Shown here piece after piece: positions 1-5,895 of a stretch of 5,895 nucleotides of DNA. The stretch is from Halanaerobium sp046541575 (lineage in GTDB: Bacteria > Bacillota > Halanaerobiia > Halanaerobiales > Halanaerobiaceae): assembly GCA_046541575.1 (NCBI GenBank), contig JBKHDA010000094.1, positions 1 to 5,895 of the forward strand, given 5' to 3'. Under the pieces are notes generated by a model. The model was not told the DNA's origin. It searched no databases and was given only the letters and a program-made list of their open reading frames with translations. Numbering within the stretch: position 1 is the first letter of the stretch; the number at the start of each line of letters is the position of its first letter. The translations under genes were made by a program, and so were the position numbers.

Positions 1-4
1 AAAA

Positions 5-1156
5 ATGAACAAAATCTATCTCGATAATGCAGCTACCAGCAGAGATAAAGCTGAAGTAGTAAAAAAATCAATCCTAGACTATTATGAAAATATTAGCTGT
101 AGTCCTGGACGTGGAGGCTACGAAGATTCATTAAAAGCCGGCCGCTTAATCATTGAAGCACGAAACACAATTGCTGACTTTTTTAATGTTGACAGTTCCA
201 AACAAATAATTTTCACCCATAATGTAACTTATGCTTTAAATATGGGGATTAAAGGAATCTTAAAAAAAGGTGATCATGTCATAACCTCAACCATGGAGCA
301 TAATTCTGTTTTAAGACCTTTAAATAGTCTTAAAAATAATGGGTTGATTGATGTTGATTACATAAAATGTGATGAGAAGGGAAGGTTGAATCCAGAAGAT
401 GTGGAAGCAGCTATTAATGAAAAGACTAAATTAATTATTTTAACCTATGCTTCAAATGTAAGTGGTACAATTATGCCGGTACAGGAAATTGGAGAAATTG
501 CAGCTGAAAATAATATTTATTATATGCTGGATACTGCTCAGGCTGCAGGTGTTTATGAGATTGATTTCAAAAAACTTAAAGTAGATTTTTTGGCTTTTAC
601 AGGTCATAAAGCACTGATGGGACCGACCGGAACCGGTGGCTTTGCGGTGGGTAAAAAAATGGCAGCAGAAATGGATCCTTTAATTGAAGGAGGCACCGGC
701 AGCAGCTCTGACCAGGAAAAGCAGCCTGATTTTCTGCCGGATAAATTTGAAAGTGGAACAATGAACACCATGGGAATTAGCGGTTTAAAAGCAGGAGTGG
801 AATTTATACAAAAAATAGGTATTGAAAAAATAAGAGAACATGAAAAGCAGCTGGGACAAGTATTTTTAGAAGGCCTAAAGAAAATACCCGGGGTAAAAAT
901 AATTGGCCCTGCCAATCTTAAAGAACAGGTGCCAACATTTTCTATCACTGCCGGTGACAGAGATTTAGGTCAGTTAAGTTATGAATTAGATGAAAAATAT
1001 AATATTATGACAAGATCAGGACTGCACTGTGCACCATATGCTCATAAAACACTGGGTACTTTCCCAGCGGGAACTCTGCGCTTCAGTATCGGCTATTTTA
1101 ATACACTGGAAGAAATAGAATTTTCTTTAGATGCTCTAAATAAAATTTTTTTATAA
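5..1156 (+). CDS. Aminotransferase class V / cysteine desulfurase family protein (EF2568-like clade)
   Basis: This is a cytosolic PLP-dependent enzyme of the cysteine desulfurase/selenocysteine lyase fold, expected to remove S or Se from (seleno)cysteine as a persulfide or selenide. Seen: an N-terminal YLDNAATS motif (about residues 5-12); EHNS with the ring-stacking His99; DTAQ with Asp176 and Gln179 for the PLP pyridine and O3'; TGHK with Lys202 as the Schiff-base lysine; the SGTMN segment; and RSGLHCAP with Arg337 for the substrate carboxylate and Cys342 as the catalytic cysteine on a short SufS-type loop. At 383 residues with almost nothing before YLDNAATS, it is shorter at the N-terminus than SufS. 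That fits the clade named after Enterococcus faecalis EF2568, whose exact role is unsettled and for which a selenium link has been proposed. The ATG is the first in-frame start; only four bases precede it, so its ribosome site and promoter are outside the window. The gene converges with the LysR gene and overlaps it by 6 bp. All catalytic residues are intact. The family is secure, the substrate is not. Confidence 0.93.
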   Translation: MNKIYLDNAATSRDKAEVVKKSILDYYENISCSPGRGGYEDSLKAGRLIIEARNTIADFFNVDSSKQIIFTHNVTYALNMGIKGILKKGDHVITSTMEHNSVLRPLNSLKNNGLIDVDYIKCDEKGRLNPEDVEAAINEKTKLIILTYASNVSGTIMPVQEIGEIAAENNIYYMLDTAQAAGVYEIDFKKLKVDFLAFTGHKALMGPTGTGGFAVGKKMAAEMDPLIEGGTGSSSDQEKQPDFLPDKFESGTMNTMGISGLKAGVEFIQKIGIEKIREHEKQLGQVFLEGLKKIPGVKIIGPANLKEQVPTFSITAGDRDLGQLSYELDEKYNIMTRSGLHCAPYAHKTLGTFPAGTLRFSIGYFNTLEEIEFSLDALNKIFL

Positions 1157-2053
1157 AATATCTTTAGTAGATTGAATGGCAGTTTCAATAAAATTATTAA
1201 TTAAATAGTCATCATGACGAATTTTATTATAAGCCACATAAAATTTTCTTTCATATTCTATATCAGCCACTTTTATTTCAACAGCTTTTCTACAAGTAGC
1301 AGCTTTTTTAGCTGCTATTTTTGAAATGAAAGAAATCCCAAGTCCTGATTCAACAGCCGAAATAATAGCTTCTGTACTTCCCAGCTCACTTAAAACATTA
1401 AAATCATCAAGTTTTAACCCGGCTTCTTTAAAAGCAGAAATAGTAGCTTTTCTAGTTCCTGAACCTTCTTCTCTGATTAATAAATTTTGGTTCTGAAGCT
1501 CTGCTAAAAACACTTTTTCTTTTCCAGCTAATGGATGATTTAAAGGTGCTATTAAACTTAAATTATCACTGCAGAGCTCTATTGATTTAAATTTAATATT
1601 TTTAGGTTTATAACCAACTACTATCAAATCCACTTCGTTATTTTCCAATAAATTAATCATGGCCCTGCTGTCACCAACTGAAACTTCTGTTTTTAAGGCA
1701 TCAATATGATTATTTAAATTTGAAATTATTTCTGGCAATAAATACACAGAAGGAATAGTACTTGAAGCTATCTTCAGCTTTTTGATCTGCATATTTTTTT
1801 TGCTTTCAACTCTCTGTTTTAAATACCCCCACCTTTTTACAATCTTTTTTCCTTCCTGATAAACTACTCTGCCTGCAGGACTGAGATTAATCTGCCCCTG
1901 TTCTTTATGTAAAAGTTCTGTGCCAAAATATTTTTCAAGAGATTTAATCTGCATACTTACGGCTGGTTGACTAACCTCAAACTTTTTAGCTGTCAGGGAA
2001 TAACTTTCTAAATCAACTAAGGTAATAAACATTTGTATTCTTTCAATTTTCAT
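1151..2053 (-). CDS. LysR-family transcriptional regulator (CysB-like; selenium-metabolism-associated subgroup likely)
   Basis: A full-length 300-residue LysR-type DNA-binding regulator. Residues 1-60 form the winged helix-turn-helix, with the recognition-helix region SQPAVSMQIKSLE (about 28-40) and the wing ending in LSPAGR. A linker helix follows (about 61-90). The effector-binding domain covers about 92-295 and carries REEGSGTR (194-201), LGSTEAI (224-230) and GLGISF (237-242). These motifs recall the LysR subgroup often found beside selenium and sulfur metabolism genes; that placement is from memory and is inference. The ATG start is supported by AAAGGA with GGA 8-9 nt upstream. The leader holds repeat copy A (2083-2128) and a 7-bp tandem duplication. 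The gene is last on the minus strand after the cupin gene and meets the desulfurase-like gene tail to tail. LysR proteins often control neighbours, so the desulfurase-like gene or the cupin gene are candidate targets. The usual divergent target arrangement is absent. Confidence 0.93.
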   Translation of the reverse strand: MKIERIQMFITLVDLESYSLTAKKFEVSQPAVSMQIKSLEKYFGTELLHKEQGQINLSPAGRVVYQEGKKIVKRWGYLKQRVESKKNMQIKKLKIASSTIPSVYLLPEIISNLNNHIDALKTEVSVGDSRAMINLLENNEVDLIVVGYKPKNIKFKSIELCSDNLSLIAPLNHPLAGKEKVFLAELQNQNLLIREEGSGTRKATISAFKEAGLKLDDFNVLSELGSTEAIISAVESGLGISFISKIAAKKAATCRKAVEIKVADIEYERKFYVAYNKIRHDDYLINNFIETAIQSTKDIL

Positions 2054-2082
2054 TTTATCATTCCTTTATTTTACATTTTACA

Positions 2083-2128
2083 TTTAGTACCGGGTACACG
2101 AAATCGTTTTTGGTACCTGGTACCTATC
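2083..2128. repeat. Double-palindrome intergenic repeat, copy A
   Basis: This 46-bp element matches copy B (2790-2835) at 45 of 46 positions; the one difference is A at 2098 against G at 2805. It contains two odd palindromes: GTACCGGGTAC at 2087-2097 and GGTACCTGGTACC at 2112-2124. They are separated by a conserved 14-base spacer (2098-2111) containing CGAAATCGTTTTT. The arms also pair with each other: 11 positions with one central mismatch, giving a long hairpin with a loop of about 15 nt. The copy lies 11 bp after the cupin stop codon and 29 bp before the LysR start. Its nature is not recognised. REP/MITE-like dispersed element, transcript hairpin or operator are all possible. Confidence 0.9.
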
Positions 2129-2139
2129 AATTTCTAAAT

Positions 2140-2769
2140 CTATTCTAAATTTAGCTGATAATTTTTCAAACTTCCTTTCCCTTTCTTTATCCAGGAATAT
2201 AATATCAAAGCTGGCTTTTCAGCAGAAGATTTCAGTTCATGTATTTTACCGGTTTCATTTAAGATAAATGATCCTTCTACCAAAATTGCTTTATTATAAA
2301 AAGTTTTATTATTTAAAAATAGATAACTTTCTTCAATCTGAGAATGCTTATGTTTTGGATAATAGAAATCTGGCGCTAATAAAACAAAACCTATTATCAT
2401 TTCTTCCGAATAAATTGGACCTTCAGGACCAATAACTTCAGTATAAGCATATTTTTCAACCATTTCTTGAGAAGGATTTTGATAACCATATCTCCAGAAA
2501 AGTTTCTCAGATAATTCTTTTAGAATTTTTACAATCCTTTTATAATCAGCAGTTCTGTTTTCAGGCTTGATTTGTGAAAGATAAGATACAACTGGTTTAG
2601 TCTCAGATTTAGTTTCAACAATTTCAAATTCTTCCTTTAATTTTTCAAATTCTTCTACTACAAACTTAAGATGTTTTAACATAGTTGAATTTTCCTGGAA
2701 ATTAGATTTAACAAAAGATAGATTTTTTGAATATATTAAAGCTAATTCATTTAAAATGTTTTTTAACAT
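2140..2769 (-). CDS. Cupin-domain protein resembling the dimethylsulfoniopropionate (DMSP) lyase family
   Basis: A 209-residue soluble protein without a signal peptide. The N-terminal half (about 1-100) is mostly helical with a Lys/Glu-rich stretch at 36-55. The C-terminal half (about 110-200) is a single cupin. Seen: LLAPDFYYPKHKH, then IEESYLFL, giving His140, His142, Glu146/Glu147 and Tyr149; a second cupin element has His177 followed by PALILYSWIKKG. This pattern of HxH, acid, Tyr and later His, with a LYxW-type ending, resembles the DddL/DddQ/DddW fold. Tyr137 sits five residues before His142, as I recall Tyr120 does before His125 in DddQ. The family members cleave DMSP to acrylate and dimethyl sulfide using a bound metal. 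One extra residue lies between His142 and Glu147 compared with DddQ, so the substrate may differ. The ATG is supported by AAAGGAG with a 10-nt spacer. The gene is bracketed by the two 46-bp repeats and looks more AT-rich than the RND gene. The cupin fold is likely; DMSP lyase activity is uncertain. Confidence 0.68.
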   Translation of the reverse strand: MLKNILNELALIYSKNLSFVKSNFQENSTMLKHLKFVVEEFEKLKEEFEIVETKSETKPVVSYLSQIKPENRTADYKRIVKILKELSEKLFWRYGYQNPSQEMVEKYAYTEVIGPEGPIYSEEMIIGFVLLAPDFYYPKHKHSQIEESYLFLNNKTFYNKAILVEGSFILNETGKIHELKSSAEKPALILYSWIKKGKGSLKNYQLNLE

Positions 2770-2789
2770 CTATTTTCATCTCCTTTATT

Positions 2790-2835
2790 TTTAGTACCGG
2801 GTACGCGAAATCGTTTTTGGTACCTGGTACCTATC
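2790..2835. repeat. Double-palindrome intergenic repeat, copy B
   Basis: This is the second copy of the 46-bp element, in the same orientation as copy A and 707 bp away. Palindromes are GTACCGGGTAC at 2794-2804 and GGTACCTGGTACC at 2819-2831, with centres 26 bp apart. The repeat begins flush with the RND stop codon: base 2835 is the G of TAG read on the minus strand. It ends 20 bp before the cupin gene start, just upstream of its Shine-Dalgarno site. In the RNA of the minus-strand genes it could fold as a long hairpin, but no U-tract follows, so it is not a standard rho-independent terminator. Confidence 0.9.
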
Positions 2836-5132
2836 TATTTATTTTCTAAAAAATCAGGCTCAAAAACCAGCACCAATGCTGGAAGAATCAATAAAGCTCC
2901 GATTAAACAGGTGGCAATAGATACTGTTACTAAAAAGGCAAAAAATTTAACTGGTAAAAAGCCGGAAACAAAAAGTATTGAAAATCCAACTATAACAGAA
3001 AGGGCATTAAAGGTTATTCCCCGCCCTGAAGTTGTCAGGGTTTTTATGACTGCTTCTTTTTTAGACATATTTCTTCTTTCCTCCCGGTAGCGCCAGAGAA
3101 AATGAATTGTATAGTCAACTCCAACTCCAATCATAATCGAAGAAAGCATTGCTGTAATCATATCCAGTTTAATATTCAAAAAACCCATTAAGGAAAATAA
3201 AGACACCAGAGCAGCAATCAGAGGCACAGCGGCATAAACTCCGGCTGTAAAAGATTTAAATAAAAGCATTACTACAGCTGCCACCAGAATTATTGAGAAA
3301 AAAAGACTGATTATCTGGCCCCGAACGACAGCATTAACCAGTTCAGACAGCAGATCACCAAAACCACCTATCAGAGGAAAAATTCCCTCTTCATAATTTT
3401 GAGCTTCCTTTTGAATTTTATTGAGAACCTCTCTAATTTCCCCAGTACTGTTCGTTTTTATTCTGGCTGTTATCAGGGCATTTTCTTCTCTAAAATCAAT
3501 CATCTTATCAAGGTCACCTGACATTGAAAACAGCAGTAAATACTGGGATAAGGCAAAATCATCAGCCGGGATCTTTTCAAATTCTGGCTGACCATTATTG
3601 AGCTCTCTATTCATAGTTCTAATAATTTTAGAAACTGCACTTACTTCGCCTACATTTTCAAACTCTTTAATTGCCAGCTCAAAATCACTAATCTGCTGCA
3701 TCATATCCGCTTCCTTAATCTTACCTCTGGCAACTACAGAAATGGTATTTGCTCCACCAAAATGCTGGTTAACTATCTCAGTGGCACGCACAATATCAGA
3801 ATCTTTTTCATAAAAGCTAATTGGATTGGTGTCAACTTGCAGCATAAAAATCCCGGCAGAAAGAGCCAGAACAATTAAAAAGCTGACAGTTAAAATAGTT
3901 TTGGCTTTTCTGCCAACCAGTCTGGCTGTTTTGTAAAGTATCGCGGCTATAATTCCCTTTTTATCCCCTACTTTATTATTTTCAGCTCCAGTCCGATAAT
4001 CCTGCAGTGGAGTCTTAACTTTAAGCAGTGATAAAACTGCCGGTATAAATAAAAGACTGGCAAAAAGAGCAAAAGCGATTCCAGCTCCTGCCAGCACTCC
4101 CAGCTCTCTGGCCGGAACTATCAGATGAGTAGAAAGTGAAAGCAGGCCGACAACTGTTGTAATTCCAGCAGCAATTACAGGTGCACCAAGCATTAAAACA
4201 GAATCTTTACTGACCTGAATTGAATTTTCCTCTCCGACTGCCAGTTCCTGATAGGCGGCGAGAATATGGATCCCATAATCATTGGTAACAGCAATCAAAA
4301 TCACCGGTAAAATAACTGTCAGCAGCTGAAACTTCCAGCCCAGAAGCGGCAGCAGAGATAAAGAAAAGATTATTGACATCAGAACAACTAGAAAAGGTAA
4401 AAACACACCCCGCAGCTGTTTAAAACAGAGAAAAAGAAAAATCAGCATAATTCCTAATCCCAGCGGCATTAAAAGTCTCATATCACGCTGCATAATTTCT
4501 GCATTTAAAGCTCTGATTATCGGCAGTCCGGTTTTTAGTACACTTTCTTCAGCTGCAAATTGAGCGTCTGCCTCTGCTAAAATATTTTCGATTTTTGCCA
4601 TGACAGCTGCATCATCAAAGTCTTCAGCCAGAATCACAGCAATATTAACCGCCTTAAAGTTTCTGGCAAAAACCGAACCCATCACCAGTTCACTATTTTT
4701 GAGCTTTTTCCGCAAACTTTCTTTTTCCGCCTCATCTACAGGAATGGTACTGACAGCATTTTCTATCAGCAGTTCATCATCTCTACCCTCAATAATATTG
4801 ACTGTAAAGGGACTGTTAACCTGGTCTACTTCTCTTAATTTAGCCAGTTCATCTGAAATAAATCTAAGTTTTTTAAGCAGCTCAGCCTCCAGCACATCTT
4901 CTGCCTCAACTGTCAGCATAATCATTTCCGTTCCCCCAAAGATATTTTCAATCTCCTCTATCCGAGTTCGAGAAGGCATATCTTCCGGGATCTGACTTTT
5001 TATTGCCGTATCCAGTTCTACTGCCTGTAGATTATAAAGAGAAAAAAGTGTGATTAAAATAAAGATTAAAATTACCTGTAGTGGATGCTCTACAGCCAGA
5101 GATGAAATTCTCTCTATTATTTTTTGCAGCAT
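2835..5132 (-). CDS. RND/MMPL family transporter (HAE3-like), 12 transmembrane segments
   Basis: An inner-membrane proton-driven RND transporter of 765 residues with the duplicated layout of the family. TM1 is at about 17-36, followed by an extracytoplasmic domain (40-215), then TM2-TM6 (219-238, 243-265, 268-291, 312-335, 343-370). TM7 is at about 410-432, followed by a second extracytoplasmic domain (435-605), then TM8-TM12 (606-626, 628-652, 655-678, 703-724, 728-757). Putative proton-relay acids sit in TM4 (TNDYGIH, Asp285) and TM10 (GVDYTIHF, Asp672). The size is well below the roughly 1000 residues of AcrB-type pumps and fits the HAE3 group, whose members move lipids or other hydrophobic cargo. 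The ATG has AGGAG with a 9-nt spacer. The gene starts 17 bp after the stop of a beta-barrel outer-membrane protein gene, so the two are probably co-transcribed and act in one envelope pathway. The cargo cannot be told from the sequence. No periplasmic adaptor is visible in the window. Confidence 0.94.
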   Translation of the reverse strand: MLQKIIERISSLAVEHPLQVILIFILITLFSLYNLQAVELDTAIKSQIPEDMPSRTRIEEIENIFGGTEMIMLTVEAEDVLEAELLKKLRFISDELAKLREVDQVNSPFTVNIIEGRDDELLIENAVSTIPVDEAEKESLRKKLKNSELVMGSVFARNFKAVNIAVILAEDFDDAAVMAKIENILAEADAQFAAEESVLKTGLPIIRALNAEIMQRDMRLLMPLGLGIMLIFLFLCFKQLRGVFLPFLVVLMSIIFSLSLLPLLGWKFQLLTVILPVILIAVTNDYGIHILAAYQELAVGEENSIQVSKDSVLMLGAPVIAAGITTVVGLLSLSTHLIVPARELGVLAGAGIAFALFASLLFIPAVLSLLKVKTPLQDYRTGAENNKVGDKKGIIAAILYKTARLVGRKAKTILTVSFLIVLALSAGIFMLQVDTNPISFYEKDSDIVRATEIVNQHFGGANTISVVARGKIKEADMMQQISDFELAIKEFENVGEVSAVSKIIRTMNRELNNGQPEFEKIPADDFALSQYLLLFSMSGDLDKMIDFREENALITARIKTNSTGEIREVLNKIQKEAQNYEEGIFPLIGGFGDLLSELVNAVVRGQIISLFFSIILVAAVVMLLFKSFTAGVYAAVPLIAALVSLFSLMGFLNIKLDMITAMLSSIMIGVGVDYTIHFLWRYREERRNMSKKEAVIKTLTTSGRGITFNALSVIVGFSILFVSGFLPVKFFAFLVTVSIATCLIGALLILPALVLVFEPDFLENK

Positions 5133-5149
5133 TCAGATCAGCTCCTGTG

Positions 5150-5895
5150 CTAAAAGTATTTACTTAAAGAAAAATAAATAAGTTCCTGATTCAACTGGTT
5201 TAAACTGCTTTCTCTTTTCTGATTGATTTTAATAACTGCTCCGACCTCTAAATCAAGATCCTCTTTTAATGAAAATTGGAGTTTGGGGCGGATTAGAGAC
5301 ATACCATTTTTAAGATCGGAAATTAGATTGAGTTCCCAGTTATGAAAATATTGAAAAGGTCTTTCGGCCCGCACAATCAAGAGCTGATTTGCTTCAACCT
5401 GGGCAGGCGGTAATTCCTGATAATAATACTGTCCCAGTAGATAAAGGTTGTTCTCAAATTTATAATCCAGACCAATGATAAGTTCATTTGTGTTGTCCAG
5501 TCTGGAATCCCGGTAATCACTGTAGACAAATTCAGAAAAGAGACCTATATTTTTACTACTGAAGTCTCCCTTAAAATCAAATCCAAATTTATTTACTTCC
5601 GGATAAAAAGCTCCCCTCAATGGAACTGACTGCAGACTGTTACCGCTGAAAATAGATGCAGCAAGATCATAACCCCGCCAGCGCCTGCGAATCAGCTGAG
5701 CTGCAGCCTGAAGTTCAGTAATTTCTGCATGCTGAGTTAAAACTCCTGTCAGCTGCCAGTTAAAATTCGGATAATAATCTGCTTTGATCCCATCTACTGC
5801 TTTTCTGTTTTGAAAAGGATCCAGTACTGACCGATCAACGGGATTAAAATAATTAAGGGGATTAATGTTATAGGAACTCCCCCAGCTGAAATTCT
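5150..5895 (-). CDS. Outer-membrane beta-barrel protein, C-terminal part (5' end outside window)
   Basis: The frame is open from the right edge (first full codon at 5893) to the TAG at 5150-5152, giving 247 visible residues; the N-terminus and any signal peptide lie outside. A TTG at 5620 could be mistaken for a start, but the coding sequence clearly runs through it. Seen: alternating polar/hydrophobic strands rich in aromatic residues, such as GLDYKFENNLYLLGQYYYQEL and LIYFSLSKYF, with a terminal Phe as in many BamA substrates. The first visible segment has WGSSYNINPLNYFNP followed by a D-P-F..RK..VDGIKADYYP pattern, recalling porin-like outer-membrane proteins with a WG..xxNP..xxNP signature. 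No specific family is assigned. Its gene runs 17 bp ahead of the RND transporter gene, and the RND ribosome site lies only 4 nt past this stop codon. An outer-membrane partner or receptor for the RND cargo is a reasonable inference. Confidence 0.8.
   Translation of the reverse strand, partial: NFSWGSSYNINPLNYFNPVDRSVLDPFQNRKAVDGIKADYYPNFNWQLTGVLTQHAEITELQAAAQLIRRRWRGYDLAASIFSGNSLQSVPLRGAFYPEVNKFGFDFKGDFSSKNIGLFSEFVYSDYRDSRLDNTNELIIGLDYKFENNLYLLGQYYYQELPPAQVEANQLLIVRAERPFQYFHNWELNLISDLKNGMSLIRPKLQFSLKEDLDLEVGAVIKINQKRESSLNQLNQELIYFSLSKYF

Noticed and set aside
604..948. Minus-strand 114-codon open frame
   Set aside because: It lies wholly within the desulfurase-like gene, antisense to conserved catalytic motifs, and its translation has no recognisable domain.
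1171..1189. ATTGAA / TTCAAT inverted repeat with a 7-base loop just past the desulfurase-like stop codon, as a terminator
   Set aside because: The stem is only 6 bp, AT-rich and inside the LysR coding region, and no T-tract follows on the plus strand.
2087..2124. Classical LysR T-N11-A operator in the palindromes
   Set aside because: The symmetric T and A positions in the GGTACC-type palindromes are 7 apart, not 11, so the standard LysR box is not seen.
2124..2150. Short TTTAGAAA-type similarity between the ends of the cupin gene region and the RND gene, as a trace of a larger duplication
   Set aside because: Only about 8 bases match before the core, which is expected by chance in such AT-rich DNA.
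2083..2835. The two 46-bp repeats as a short CRISPR array or as IS terminal repeats
   Set aside because: There are only two copies, 707 bp apart with a gene between; they are direct rather than inverted, and no transposase or cas gene is present.
3598..3813. Plus-strand 71-codon open frame
   Set aside because: Antisense shadow of the RND gene with low-complexity Ser/Leu/Ile content and no family resemblance.
4600..4995. Plus-strand 131-codon open frame
   Set aside because: Antisense shadow of the RND gene's first extracytoplasmic domain; Ser-rich translation typical of reverse reading of Glu/Ala/Leu codons.
5150..5620. A complete 156-residue gene starting at TTG 5620
   Set aside because: The same frame stays open up to the window edge with outer-membrane-like sequence, so this is the 3' part of a longer gene.

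Overview
The window looks like a piece of chromosome from a low-GC, two-membrane (diderm) Firmicute, most likely a Halanaerobiales-type anaerobic halophile. The reasons are AT-rich sequence with many AAA/TTA codons, strong AGGAG-type Shine-Dalgarno sites, and a transmembrane beta-barrel protein next to an RND transporter, which implies an outer membrane. The taxonomic call is inference; no rRNA or marker gene is present.

Layout. A plus-strand gene (5-1156) encodes a PLP-dependent cysteine desulfurase/selenocysteine lyase-like enzyme. It converges on, and overlaps by 6 bp, a minus-strand gene (1151-2053) for a LysR-type regulator. Everything from there to the right edge reads on the minus strand. 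In transcription order this is: the C-terminal part of an outer-membrane beta-barrel protein (5150-5895, cut by the window edge); a 765-residue RND/MMPL transporter of the HAE3 type (2835-5132, 17 bp downstream); a 209-residue cupin protein resembling the DMSP lyase family (2140-2769); and the LysR gene.

How the genes may work together. The beta-barrel and RND genes are tightly spaced and probably form one envelope transport unit. The desulfurase-like enzyme and the LysR protein both resemble subfamilies tied to sulfur/selenium metabolism and may form a second module. The cupin gene lies between the two modules and is bracketed by two near-identical 46-bp copies (45/46) of a double-palindrome repeat. 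One copy starts at the stop codon of the RND gene and the other lies 11 bp after the stop of the cupin gene. These repeats are the clearest unexplained structure in the window: they may be a dispersed mobile element, a duplicated regulatory leader, or scars of gene insertion. No RNA gene, CRISPR array, IS transposase or convincing rho-independent terminator was found, and no gene-free stretch exceeds 300 bases.
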